A DNA stretch of 64,000 bases from Methyloversatilis thermotolerans. GTDB lineage: Bacteria > Pseudomonadota > Gammaproteobacteria > Burkholderiales > Rhodocyclaceae. The stretch spans positions 1 through 64,000 of the forward strand of contig NZ_KB889967.1 in NCBI RefSeq assembly GCF_000372885.1. The letters are read 5' to 3'. The notes beneath the pieces are model-generated. The model was not told the origin of the DNA. It did no database searches and was given only the letters and a program-made list of their open reading frames with translations. A program made the translations under genes and the position numbers. Positions 18,429 to 29,642 of this stretch are shown here, piece by piece (positions within the stretch are counted from its first letter, which is position 1; the number at the start of each line of letters is the position of its first letter).

Positions 18429-19862
18429 ATGACCTTGCAGCCCGTCATTCTCTGCGGAGGCTCAGGCACCCGTCTGTGGCCGCTGTCGCGCGAGCGCTAT
18501 CCGAAGCAGCTTCTGCCGCTCGATGGCGAGCGTACCCTGCTGCAGGATACCGCGCTGCGCGCCGGTGCCCGCGATCTGGAACTGGCGCCGCCACTGGTGG
18601 TGTGCAACGAGGAATACCGCTTCCTGACCGCCGAACAACTGCGCCAGATCGGCGTGCATCCAGCCGCATTGCTGCTCGAGCCGGTCGGCCGCAATACCGC
18701 GCCGGCACTGGCGCTGGCCGCACTGGCGGCAAACAGCCCGGACACCGTGCTGCTGGTCATGCCCTCGGATCACGTGATCCGCGACACGGCCGCGTTCCAG
18801 GATGCGGTCGCGATCGGCGCCGCGCAGGCCGCGCAGGGTGCCGTGGTCACCTTCGGCATCACGCCGGACCGGGCGGAAACCGGCTATGGCTACATCAAGG
18901 TAGGGGCGGTGCAGGCGGGCGGTCCGTCGCGCGTGCTCGAGCGCTTCGTCGAGAAGCCGGATGCGCAGACCGCCGCCGCCTATCTGGAAAGCGGCGACTA
19001 CCTGTGGAACGCCGGCATCTTCATGATGAAGGCCGGCGTCGCGCTCGATCTGCTCAAGCGCTTCCGGCCCGACATCGAAGCGGCCAGCCGGGCGGCTTAT
19101 CAGGGGGGGGCGGCCGATCGCGACTTCTATCGCGTGGACAAGGCCGCGTTCGCCGCCTGCCCGTCCGATTCGATCGACTATGCGGTGATGGAACCGCTGG
19201 CGGCCGGCGAGCCGCGGCTGGCGCCGGCCGTCGTGGTGCCGCTGGACGCCGGCTGGTCCGACGTCGGTGCGTGGGACGCGCTGTGGCAGGTGGCCGACAA
19301 GGATGAGGCCGGCAATGTCGCGCGCGGCGACGTGCTGCTGCAGGACACGCAGGACAGTCTGGTGTTCGCCGAAACGCGCATGGTGAGCTGCCTGGGCCTG
19401 AAGGATGTGGTGGTGGTGGAAACCAGCGACGCCGTCATGGTAGCGGCCAAGGACCGCACGCAGGACGTCAAGCGCATCGTGACCGAACTGAAGGCGAGGA
19501 AGCGTCCGGAAGCGGAAAACCATCGCAAGGTGTACCGTCCCTGGGGCTACTACGACTCGATCGACGCCGGGGCGCGTTTCCAGGTCAAGCGCATCGTGGT
19601 CAATCCGGGAGCCGCGCTGTCGCTGCAGATGCATCACCATCGTGCCGAACACTGGATCGTGGTCAGCGGCACCGCACGCGTGACCTGCGGCGACAAGGTG
19701 CTGCTGCTGTCCGAGAACCAGTCCACCTATATCCCGCTGGGCACCACGCACCGGCTGGAGAACCCGGGCAAACTGCCGCTGGAAATGATAGAGGTGCAGT
19801 CCGGCAGCTATCTGGGCGAGGACGACATCGTGCGCTTCGAGGATACCTACGGCCGCGCCTGA
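18429..19862 (+). CDS. manC: Mannose-1-phosphate guanylyltransferase / mannose-6-phosphate isomerase
   Basis: Bifunctional enzyme of 477 residues giving GDP-mannose for polysaccharides. The N-terminal nucleotidyltransferase has ILCGGSGTRLWPLSRERYPKQ-type start and FVEKPD; the C-terminal cupin isomerase domain contains QMHHHRAEHW and YIPLGTTHRLENPG. It is also called algA, xanB or cpsB in other bacteria. No other polysaccharide gene is adjacent. It ends convergent with the chemoreceptor gene, 30 bases away. Confidence 0.93.
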   Translation: MTLQPVILCGGSGTRLWPLSRERYPKQLLPLDGERTLLQDTALRAGARDLELAPPLVVCNEEYRFLTAEQLRQIGVHPAALLLEPVGRNTAPALALAALAANSPDTVLLVMPSDHVIRDTAAFQDAVAIGAAQAAQGAVVTFGITPDRAETGYGYIKVGAVQAGGPSRVLERFVEKPDAQTAAAYLESGDYLWNAGIFMMKAGVALDLLKRFRPDIEAASRAAYQGGAADRDFYRVDKAAFAACPSDSIDYAVMEPLAAGEPRLAPAVVVPLDAGWSDVGAWDALWQVADKDEAGNVARGDVLLQDTQDSLVFAETRMVSCLGLKDVVVVETSDAVMVAAKDRTQDVKRIVTELKARKRPEAENHRKVYRPWGYYDSIDAGARFQVKRIVVNPGAALSLQMHHHRAEHWIVVSGTARVTCGDKVLLLSENQSTYIPLGTTHRLENPGKLPLEMIEVQSGSYLGEDDIVRFEDTYGRA

Positions 19863-19892
19863 TGCCGATCGGGGCATGGCACCGCCCGTGCC

Positions 19893-21545
19893 CTAGACCG
19901 TGAAGCAGTCCAGCCGTTGGCGCATGGACTGCGACAGCGCATTCATCGCGTCCGCCGCGGCGCTGACGCCGGTCACCGCCTGACTGTTGCGTTCCCCCAT
20001 GTCGGCGATGCGTTCCACCTGGCGTGCGATGCTTTCGCTGGCGGCCGTCTGCTCCGACAGTGCCTCCGAAATTTCGTCGCTGGCCACCACGGCCTCATGC
20101 GATGCCGCGCGCATGGAAGCGATCGAATCCGACACTTCGCGCGTGGAGGCCGTGATGCCCTCGAACTGATGCACCAGCGCCTGCATGCTGGCCAGAGTAT
20201 CGGCCGTCACCGTCTGCACCGCGCTCACCACGCCATCGATCTGGCGTGTCGCCTCCGACGTGCGCTCGGCCAGCTTGCGCACTTCGTCGGCCACGACCGC
20301 GAAGCCGCGGCCCTGTTCGCCGGCCCGTGCCGCTTCGATCGCGGCATTCAGTGCCAGCAGATTGGTCTGGTCCGCGATGCCCTTGATCGTCGCCGCGATG
20401 TCGCGGATGCCCTCGACCTGGGCGTTCAGCGTTTCCATGCCGGCCGCCGTGCTCTGCACCTCCTGGCTTGCGCCAAGTACGGCATGGGTTGCCGAACCGA
20501 TGATGTTGCCGCCCATGTCGGCCTGTTCCATCGAGCGATGCGAAACGTTGCGCGCCTGGCCAGCGCTGTCGCTGACGTGTGCGACGCTGACCGCGAGTTC
20601 CTCGGCGGCGGCGGCCATGCCTGATGTGGCGTCCTTCTGTTCGGTCACCGCGCCGGCCAGGGTATCCACCGAGCCGTACAGCACGGATGAATGCTCCGCG
20701 ACATGGGCGGCGGTGTCCTTCATCACATGCAAGGTTTTCTGCAGTTCGGCGAACAGTGCGTTGATCGATGCCCCGGCTTCGGAAAGTTCGTCGCCGCGGT
20801 TGTCCGGCGCGCGTACCGTGAGATCCAGTCGGGCGCGTGCCGTGCCGAGCGCGCTGCGCAGAGAACCCATGCTCTGGCTCAGACGACGTACCGTGAGCAC
20901 GATGCCGACGACAAGGACGACCGAAAGTACGGCCACCGTCGATCCGAGCGCCCACAGGCCGGTGCGGTAAAGACCCGCCGTGCGGTCGCGCGTCTGCTGG
21001 TCCAGCGCCTGCAGATCCTGTTCGATGTCGCGCGTCAGTGCGCTCATTGCCTCGGTGGCGGCGCGGTCCATGCCCTTTACTGCGCGATCGACCTGCTTGC
21101 CGGTGTCCGGGTCACCGATGTCGAAGGACAGCAGAGCCGCGCGATAGCGCTCGAGCATGCCGTGGTGTGCCTGCAGCAGCGCATCCACCTCCCCGGCGCG
21201 CGCAGAGCCGGCACCGCGCAGCCGTTCTCCGATGTCCTGCAGCCGACTGCTCACCTGGCCTGCATGTTTCTCGAAACTGTCCCGGTGCTTCTTCAACTGT
21301 TCCGGATCGTTGCCTCGGATCAGGATGTTCTTCCACTCCTGAACCTGGGTCTTGAAATCCACGCTGGCGGTCTGCACGTCGAGCCCGATGCGGGTCATGG
21401 CATGCAGGTGAGCGAGATCCTGTCCGACGCCGCTGTCCAGCCGGTAGAGCTGGAACAGGCCGAATCCGCCTGCGGCAAGCAGGCCGGCGAGCGCCACGAC
21501 GCCCAGCGCGAGCAGTCGCCCGCGCAATGTCACGAAAACTCGCAT
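19893..21545 (-). CDS. Methyl-accepting chemotaxis protein
   Basis: 550 residues with an N-terminal membrane helix (about 10-34), a periplasmic four-helix sensor of about 160 residues, a second helix (about 205-228), HAMP and a cytoplasmic signalling domain whose tip reads [20 protein letters not shown]. The ATG at 21545 follows GAGGGG; an in-frame ATG at 21578 lies upstream. No chemotaxis operon is in the window, so it would feed one located elsewhere. Confidence 0.92.
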   Translation of the reverse strand: MRVFVTLRGRLLALGVVALAGLLAAGGFGLFQLYRLDSGVGQDLAHLHAMTRIGLDVQTASVDFKTQVQEWKNILIRGNDPEQLKKHRDSFEKHAGQVSSRLQDIGERLRGAGSARAGEVDALLQAHHGMLERYRAALLSFDIGDPDTGKQVDRAVKGMDRAATEAMSALTRDIEQDLQALDQQTRDRTAGLYRTGLWALGSTVAVLSVVLVVGIVLTVRRLSQSMGSLRSALGTARARLDLTVRAPDNRGDELSEAGASINALFAELQKTLHVMKDTAAHVAEHSSVLYGSVDTLAGAVTEQKDATSGMAAAAEELAVSVAHVSDSAGQARNVSHRSMEQADMGGNIIGSATHAVLGASQEVQSTAAGMETLNAQVEGIRDIAATIKGIADQTNLLALNAAIEAARAGEQGRGFAVVADEVRKLAERTSEATRQIDGVVSAVQTVTADTLASMQALVHQFEGITASTREVSDSIASMRAASHEAVVASDEISEALSEQTAASESIARQVERIADMGERNSQAVTGVSAAADAMNALSQSMRQRLDCFTV

Positions 21546-21617
21546 GCTCAGCCCCTCGAAGGCAAGAAGCTGTTTCAACGGAGGAAAACCGGAAAAACTT
21601 TAAGGCGCTCCCGGGCC

Positions 21618-21773
21618 TCAGCGTTTGCGGATCAGTCCGGCCACTCCGGCCGCGATGAGCAGGGCTGGCCACCAGGTGCCGAACAGATGCGCCAGTTCGC
21701 GCAGGGAGAAAAGGTCGAGATTGGCGGCAAGCAGCAGCGCGCCGATGACGATGAGGCCTATGGATCCGATCAT
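21618..21773 (-). CDS. 51-residue membrane protein, LiaF-like transmembrane segment
   Basis: The product starts MIGSIGLIVIGALLLAANLD and has a second hydrophobic stretch (TWWPALLIAAGVAGLI) before a basic end RKR. The pattern of two helices with NLD and WPALLIAAG between resembles the LiaF/DUF5668 membrane unit. It lies 15 bases downstream of a diguanylate cyclase gene and before the MCP gene on the same strand. No clear ribosome site precedes the ATG, so the start is uncertain. Confidence 0.5.
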   Translation of the reverse strand: MIGSIGLIVIGALLLAANLDLFSLRELAHLFGTWWPALLIAAGVAGLIRKR

Positions 21774-21788
21774 GGGGGATGGGGTGGG

Positions 21789-23762
21789 TTATCGCTCGTC
21801 CATGGCAGACGCGTTCCAGACCGCGATGGTATTCCTGCCGTCGGCTTTTGCGGCATACATGGCGCAGTCGGCTCTTCCCACCAGCGTGTCCACATCGTCC
21901 CCGTCATCGGGACAGAGTGTGATGCCCACGCTGGCCGATATGTGTGCCGTGCCGTCGCGTGTCAGGAAAGGCTCGCCGAGCCGGGCGCGTATTTTCTCCG
22001 CGACTGCACGCGCGGCGTCGACCGAACGTGTTTCCGGCAACAGAGCGACGAATTCGTCGCCGCCGTAGCGCGCGAGCGTATCCGCCGCGCGCAGGCAGCC
22101 CTGCATGCGACGCGTGGCCTCGACGAGAAGGGCATCGCCAGCGCCATGGCCCAGTCGGTCATTGACCGCCTTGAAATGGTCCAGGTCGATGAACATGAGG
22201 CAGAAGCTGCGTCCGTAGCGCCGGGCCGTCACCAGGGTGCGGTTCAGCCTGTCCGCCAGCAGGGCGCGGTTGGGCAGGCCGGTCAGGCCGTCGTGGGTGG
22301 CCAGCCAGGCAATCCGCGCCTCGTCCGCCTTGCGATCACTGATGTCGGCCATCACGATAATGGCGCCCGCCGCCTGACCCGCTTCATTGCTTCGCGACAC
22401 GCCAGACGCCAGCACGGTGACTTCGCCGCGGGCGCGCCCGTCCAGCGTGAGCTCCATGCGCACCGACTCTCCGGCCATGAGCGCTGCCGCCATCGATGCT
22501 GCCGCGTGGCGACCATTCGCAGCCGCGAGCTCGTCCAGCGAAAGTCCTTCGATGTCGGACGCCGATCGGGTCAGCATGCGCTGCAGTCCCGGGTTGACGA
22601 ATTCGATGCGACCCTGCTCATCAAGCGAAAGAATGCCTTCGCCGGACAGGTTCACCAGGGTCGAGTACAGGCGGTTGCTTGCTGCAAGGGACGCGCCCAG
22701 TTCAGCCAGACGGGCGTTGTTCAGGCGCGCGTTCCCGAGGCCGGTCGCGAGCGTGAGCGCGAGCGCGCCGAACAATCCCACCAGCGCGAGCTCGGTGTAC
22801 CAGAGATCGATGTCGGATGCCGCTTCTTCGCGCTGTTCGACCAGAAGTCGCCAACGCCGTCCTTCCATGCCGATGGATTGCGTGTGCGAGGGCGCATCGA
22901 ACCGGACCGGATCGCCATCGTGACTGTCGAAAATCAGCCGTTCCGGTCTGGCCTCTTCGCCGTCGAAAATGCGCAGACGCACGCCGTCAAGATGATCTCC
23001 CAGCGTTCCGCGCATCAGGTCCTTCATGCGGAACGGGCTGTATACCCAGCCTCGCAGCGCGGCTCTGCGCTGCTCGACCGTGTCGGTCGCCATGCCCGGA
23101 TGATAGCTCGGCAGGTAGAGCAGCACGCCCGACTGGATATCATGTTCGGTTTCCTGCACCAGGACGACGCGACCGCTCAGGGCGGGTTCGCCGCTGTCAC
23201 GTGCGCGATGCATCGCCTCCCGCCTGACCGGCTCGGACATCATGTCGAACGCGAAGGCGCGCTGGTTTCGCCAGTCCATCGGTTCGAGAAACACGATGCT
23301 GCTGTATTCGTCGCGCACGCTGGGGGGACGCACCACATAGTCCGCATATCCCGCCCGTCGCATCGATGCCTGATGCACCTCGAGCTGACCGGCCGGAATG
23401 TAGAGCGCGAAGCCGACGCCCTGAATACCCGGGAAGTCGGTTTGCAGCGACAGCGCCGATGTGTAGCGGCGCCAGTCCTGTTCGGTGACCTCGTCGGAAG
23501 CGTCGAACAGCGCGCGTGCGCCGCGCAGAATCTGGCAATAGGCCTGCATGCGCTGTTCGATGCGCTGTCCGAGGTCCCGCGTAATGAACTGCAGCCGTTC
23601 CTGGGTGCGCTCATGGTGGCGTTTGCCCACCATGAACCACGCGACCAGACAGCCTGCCAGCACAAGGACGGCTGCGAGCAGGAGCGGGTGGACATGTGCC
23701 CCGACAGGAGACTTCTCGACTGACCCGGCGGGGGCTTGGGGCGGGTGGGAGCCGTCGCTCAT
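21789..23762 (-). CDS. CHASE-PAS-GGDEF diguanylate cyclase
   Basis: 657 residues. A membrane helix (about 27-46) precedes a CHASE sensor domain (about 90-280) facing the periplasm, a second helix (about 325-345), a PAS domain (about 365-480, with GILSLDEQGRIEFVNP) and a GGDEF domain (about 490-650). The active site YGGDEF is intact and an inhibitory RxxD site (RAAD) lies five residues before it, so an active, product-inhibited cyclase is expected. It is divergent to ettA across 136 bases. Confidence 0.92.
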   Translation of the reverse strand: MSDGSHPPQAPAGSVEKSPVGAHVHPLLLAAVLVLAGCLVAWFMVGKRHHERTQERLQFITRDLGQRIEQRMQAYCQILRGARALFDASDEVTEQDWRRYTSALSLQTDFPGIQGVGFALYIPAGQLEVHQASMRRAGYADYVVRPPSVRDEYSSIVFLEPMDWRNQRAFAFDMMSEPVRREAMHRARDSGEPALSGRVVLVQETEHDIQSGVLLYLPSYHPGMATDTVEQRRAALRGWVYSPFRMKDLMRGTLGDHLDGVRLRIFDGEEARPERLIFDSHDGDPVRFDAPSHTQSIGMEGRRWRLLVEQREEAASDIDLWYTELALVGLFGALALTLATGLGNARLNNARLAELGASLAASNRLYSTLVNLSGEGILSLDEQGRIEFVNPGLQRMLTRSASDIEGLSLDELAAANGRHAAASMAAALMAGESVRMELTLDGRARGEVTVLASGVSRSNEAGQAAGAIIVMADISDRKADEARIAWLATHDGLTGLPNRALLADRLNRTLVTARRYGRSFCLMFIDLDHFKAVNDRLGHGAGDALLVEATRRMQGCLRAADTLARYGGDEFVALLPETRSVDAARAVAEKIRARLGEPFLTRDGTAHISASVGITLCPDDGDDVDTLVGRADCAMYAAKADGRNTIAVWNASAMDER

Positions 23763-23898
23763 GTCCGCATTGAACGCCGAATTTCATCGCCTGTCATCCG
23801 ACGAATGGCGGATGTCCGGTTCACCCCGCCCGTTGCCGCACGCGCAGCCCGCTTGGGGCATACTTGCCGACTTGCCCTGTCGTGACTGCATCAGAAAA

Positions 23899-25552
<1,654 letters not shown>

Positions 25553-25563
<11 letters not shown>

Positions 25564-26758
25564 TCACGCAGCGGTTGCGTCCGTCCGACTTCGCGCGGTA
25601 AAGGGCGAAGTCGGCTCGCTCGAGCACGTGTTCCATCGATTCTCCCGGGCGGAACCGTACCAGTCCCGCCGAGAAAGTGACCCCCCCGCCCTCCGGCGCG
25701 GCGATCAGCCGCACGCCGGCCAGTGCCTCACGCACTCGCGCCATCGTGGTCGTGGCCTGTCGCGCGTCGGTGTCAGGCAGCAGAACCAGGAATTCCTCAC
25801 CGCCCCAGCGCGCGAACACGTCGGATTCGCGCAGCGCCGCCAGCGCGATGGTCGCGAACCGCTTCAGCACCTCGTCACCGGCGCCGTGGCCGAAGCTGTC
25901 ATTGATCCGCTTGAAGTGGTCGAGATCGAGCAGGCACAGCGTCAGCGGCGCGCCGTTGCGTTCTGCCTGCCGGGCCAGTTGCATGAACAGCTCGTGCGCG
26001 TGGCGGCGGTTGGGCAGACCGGTCAGTTCGTCGCGGGTGGCCAGTTGCCGTATGCGATCCAGCGCTGCCTCGAGTGCATTGCGCTGCGCGCGCAGTCGCG
26101 ACCGTATGCCCATGAGCTGCCCGCTCAGCATGGACATGATGGGCAGGATGGTGGCCATCAGGACGAAATGCACCCATTCCACATCCGGAGGATAGTCGTC
26201 CGGGCGCAGGCGCGACATGACATGCATGGTCAGGCCGGTGCCGACCAGCGCGGTCGCGTTGTAGATGCGCCGGCCGAGGCGGTTCAGGTTGAATATGCCG
26301 AAAACCAGGGTCAGCACAAGCAGCATCAGCAGCGCCCCGCGCACCGGCGCGAACAGCGCATAGGCCAGCGTGATCCACGCGCCGGCCGCCATGATCTGCA
26401 GGAAAGTGAGTGAAGGATCGGCGAAGCGCATGTTAAGACCGCTGCGAACCACGCCGAATACGATGCCCATCCAGAGCAGCATGCCGGCCTGCATCGTGCG
26501 CCCGGTGGCCGCGGCAACCATGCCCCGGAGCGTGCAGTACTCGATCAACGCCAGACAGATCACATACACCAGCATCGACATCAGCGTGCGCTGCAGTCGC
26601 AGCCGCTGGAAGCGATCCTCACCGAACAGCAGCCTGTCCGCCCAGGACGGGATGTGCAGGTGAGGCGGGGAGACGCCGCTGTCCTCCGCCGCATCGGGAA
26701 CCGGCAGGTTTGGCTTCTGTTTCACGTCTGGTATCGTCCGGGCGGAAAACAGCCACAT
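25553..26758 (-). CDS. Membrane-bound GGDEF diguanylate cyclase
   Basis: About 401 residues: five or six membrane helices in the N-terminal half (about 55-215), a short coiled coil, and a C-terminal GGDEF domain with WGGEEF and an I-site RESD five residues before it. I use the ATG at 26758 (MWLFSART) because the sequence upstream looks non-coding, but ATGs up to 26836 remain possible. The stop overlaps ettA. The membrane domain resembles MASE2-type sensors in being a helical bundle without loops, but I cannot assign it firmly. Confidence 0.85.
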
Positions 26759-26945
26759 TATCCAATCTATCCTGAGCCGTTCCGCGACAGTGTGCAAGGC
26801 GCCATGGATTTGCGCGGCGGAGACCGCAAATGTCACACGGCCGGTGCAGTGTCGACTGGCGCGCGGCGCGCTATCGCGGCATCGTTCGCCTGTTCATGCC
26901 CGGACGCTTCCTTGCCGCCGGGGCGCTCCATCCACGAGGTCCATC

Positions 26946-27893
26946 ATGCGTCTTGCCCCTTATCTGTTCGCCGCGGCTGCTATCGTGCCCGCCACCGCAT
27001 CGGCGGTTGATGTCGTTTTCGACTACCGCTACGACAGCGCAGGTTTCTTCGATGCCGACAAGCGGGCCGTGCTCGATCAGGTCGCCAGTCTGTTCAGTAC
27101 CAACCTCACCGACACGCTGCTTGCCATACAGTCGGCCGGAAGCAACCGCTTCAATGCGCAGTTCTTCGATCCGCTCGACCCGATGAGCAGCGAGATCGAG
27201 CAGATCAGCAATTTTTCGGTGGCGGGCGACGAAATCCGCATCTTTGTCGGCAGCACCCAGTTCGCCGGCAATATTCTCGCGGTGGGTGGACCTGGCGCCT
27301 ATTCAGCCCAGGGCTCGCAGGCCTTCCTCAATACCGTGGAGGCGCGCGGCCAGGCCGGCGCGCTTGCCGCGGAACCCAGCGACTTCGCTCCCTGGGGCGG
27401 CATCGTCAGTTTCAGCAGCACGGTGAACTGGTATGCCGATACCGACGTCACGACGCTGGAAAGCTTTGGCGGGCGCTTCGACCTGTACACGGTGGCGGTG
27501 CACGAAACCGCCCATGTGCTCGGCTTCGGCACGTCCGACAGCTGGACGGCACTGCTGCAGGGGCTGGTGTTCACCGGTGAATTGGCCACGCAGGTCAACG
27601 AGGGCTCGGCGGTGGGCATCGCCAACGATGGCAGCGAAGCCCATCTCGCCGCCTCCCTGCGCGGCATCGCGAATGGCGTCGAGCAATCTCCGTTGCTGGC
27701 GCCGCAGATCGCGGCCGGCCAGCGCAAGTACATGACGGATCTGGACTGGGCCGTGCTGTCCGACATCGGCTGGGAGGTTGCCAGCCTGCAGGCCACCGTG
27801 CCGCTGGCGGCCATTCCGGAGCCGGCGAGCTGGGCCATGCTGACCGGAGGCCTGCTGCTGCTTGCCGGGATGACCCGATCGCGCCGCGCCTGA
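26946..27893 (+). CDS. PEP-CTERM anchored protein with a matrixin-like HExxH motif
   Basis: 315 residues. A signal peptide ends near residue 19 (ATASA). A zinc-protease-like motif HETAHVLGFG starts at His186; the third matrixin ligand His, three residues after the Gly, is replaced by Thr. LDWAVLSDIGWEV further on is common in secreted matrixin-like proteins. The C-terminus is a PEP-CTERM sorting signal: PEP at 291-293, a hydrophobic helix and RSRRA. It would be exported and processed by an exosortase encoded elsewhere. Start ATG at 26946 is supported by the signal peptide. Confidence 0.85.
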   Translation: MRLAPYLFAAAAIVPATASAVDVVFDYRYDSAGFFDADKRAVLDQVASLFSTNLTDTLLAIQSAGSNRFNAQFFDPLDPMSSEIEQISNFSVAGDEIRIFVGSTQFAGNILAVGGPGAYSAQGSQAFLNTVEARGQAGALAAEPSDFAPWGGIVSFSSTVNWYADTDVTTLESFGGRFDLYTVAVHETAHVLGFGTSDSWTALLQGLVFTGELATQVNEGSAVGIANDGSEAHLAASLRGIANGVEQSPLLAPQIAAGQRKYMTDLDWAVLSDIGWEVASLQATVPLAAIPEPASWAMLTGGLLLLAGMTRSRRA

Positions 27894-27903
27894 GAACGGG
27901 CCT

Positions 27904-27945
27904 GCACAAGTCCTTGCACGTGAGGCTGCCTGCAAGGATTTGTGC
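27904..27945. terminator. Long hairpin after the PEP-CTERM gene
   Basis: A 15-bp stem (27904-27918 with 27931-27945, one G-U pair) encloses a 12-base loop. There is no T-run, so termination may be incomplete or Rho-dependent. Confidence 0.45.
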
Positions 27946-28046
27946 GCCGCGTCATCAAGTTGTCGCGTGTGCGGCCGAAATTCCCTGCACCTTCATTCTT
28001 CCTGCGCAGCCGGCTGCCGCGATTCGTGGCGCGGGTTGGGCACTTC

Positions 28047-29588
28047 ATGAGCAAGAGCAGCCCTCTACCGGCCGGGCAGGCCGTGCAATCCACGCATGCA
28101 TCCGCCGCACCCGCCCAGGCCCCGGCGACCGCGGCCCGCGCCGCGCCGGAAGTGACCGGCGGGCGCCGGTTGGTGCTTGTGCTCGCAATCATGCTGGCGA
28201 TCGGCTTCCTGGCAAACACGTTGATCAGTTACAGCGTGTCCTCGCGCGAAATCCGCCGTTCCATCGTCGAGAACGAACTGCCGCTCACTTCCGATACCCT
28301 GTATTCGGAAATCCAGAAGGATCTGGTACGCCCGATCTTCGTGTCCTCGGTCATGGCCGGGGACACCTTCCTGCGCGACTGGGTGCTGCGCGGAGAGCGC
28401 GATGTCCAGGCCATGACCCGCTTCCTGGCGGAAATCCGATCGCGCTACGACACCTTCACCAGCTTTTTCGTCTCGGAAACGTCGCGCAACTACTACCATC
28501 CTGACGGTGTGTTGCGTCGCGTACGACAGGGCGATCCACAGGACCAGTGGTATTTCCGCGCGCGCGGCCTGAGCGCGCCGTACGAGATCAATGTCGATGT
28601 CGACACCTCGGCGCCCGACACGATGACCGTGTTCGTGAACTACCGGGTGCTCGACTATTCCGGCAATACCCTGGGTGTGACCGGCGTCGGGCTGTCGGTC
28701 GATACCGTGCGCCGGCTGCTGTCCGGCTACCAGCAGCGCTACCACCGTGGTGTCTACTTCGTGGATCGCCAGGGGAATATCGTGTTGTTCGGTGACAAGC
28801 CGGCGCACGGCAGTCTGCAGATACGGGACATCAACGGATTGCGCGATATCGCGGATCAGGTGCTCGGCAGTGAAGCGGGCTCCTATCGCTACAGCGACCG
28901 CAGCGGCGATTACCTGCTGAACGTGCGCTATGTGCCCGAGCTGGAGTGGTACCTGTTCGTCGAGAAGGAAGAGGGCGAGGCGCTGGCCGACCTTCGCCGC
29001 ACGCTCTATCTCAATCTGACCATCTGTGCGCTGGTGACACTGGCCGTGCTGGCCTTGAGCGGTTTCACGCTGGCGCGATATCAGAGGCGGCTGGAGCAGA
29101 TGGCGACCACTGACCGACTGACCGGTCTGCTCAATCGCCATGCTTTCGAAACCATGCTGGAACAGACGCTGGCCGATGTGCAGCGCAGTCACCGGCCGGT
29201 ATCGGTGTTGCTGTTCGACATCGACCATTTCAAGAACATCAATGACCAGCGGGGACATCTGGCCGGAGATGAGGTCATCCGCAAGGTGAGCGAGCGCCTG
29301 CGTGGCGGGCTGCGCGCTTCCGACATGGCCTGCCGCTGGGGCGGCGAGGAATTCATGGTCGTACTCAAGGACTGTTCGTCGGGGGACGCATCACGGCGGG
29401 CGGAGGCGCTCCGGGCACTGATCGCGGCTCATCCGGTCCGGGTGGATGATGTCGAACTGGGCACAACCGTGAGTGCCGGCGTGTCGCAGATGCGGATCGA
29501 TGACACGCCGGTCAGCCTGGTCGGTCGCGTCGATGAGGCGCTGTACGCGGCCAAGAATGCCGGACGCGACCGCGTCGAGTCGGCTTGA
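28047..29588 (+). CDS. Cache-GGDEF diguanylate cyclase
   Basis: 513 residues with a membrane helix (about 46-66), a periplasmic double-Cache sensor (about 70-325), a second helix (about 330-350) and a GGDEF domain with WGGEEF and an intact RxxD I-site (RASD). The ATG at 28047 (MSKSSPLPAG) is preferred because the upstream frame (to 27942) overlaps the hairpin and looks non-coding. Third GGDEF gene within 8 kb. Confidence 0.9.
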   Translation: MSKSSPLPAGQAVQSTHASAAPAQAPATAARAAPEVTGGRRLVLVLAIMLAIGFLANTLISYSVSSREIRRSIVENELPLTSDTLYSEIQKDLVRPIFVSSVMAGDTFLRDWVLRGERDVQAMTRFLAEIRSRYDTFTSFFVSETSRNYYHPDGVLRRVRQGDPQDQWYFRARGLSAPYEINVDVDTSAPDTMTVFVNYRVLDYSGNTLGVTGVGLSVDTVRRLLSGYQQRYHRGVYFVDRQGNIVLFGDKPAHGSLQIRDINGLRDIADQVLGSEAGSYRYSDRSGDYLLNVRYVPELEWYLFVEKEEGEALADLRRTLYLNLTICALVTLAVLALSGFTLARYQRRLEQMATTDRLTGLLNRHAFETMLEQTLADVQRSHRPVSVLLFDIDHFKNINDQRGHLAGDEVIRKVSERLRGGLRASDMACRWGGEEFMVVLKDCSSGDASRRAEALRALIAAHPVRVDDVELGTTVSAGVSQMRIDDTPVSLVGRVDEALYAAKNAGRDRVESA

Positions 29589-29642
29589 TGGCCTGCCGTC
29601 AGGATCGGCGATAATCCGGTCTTTGTCGCTTCCGCCGCACCC

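Noticed and set aside
20691-23723. 1010-codon plus-strand open frame
   Set aside because: It is the antisense shadow of the MCP and CHASE-PAS-GGDEF genes, which have clear domains. High GC keeps such frames open.
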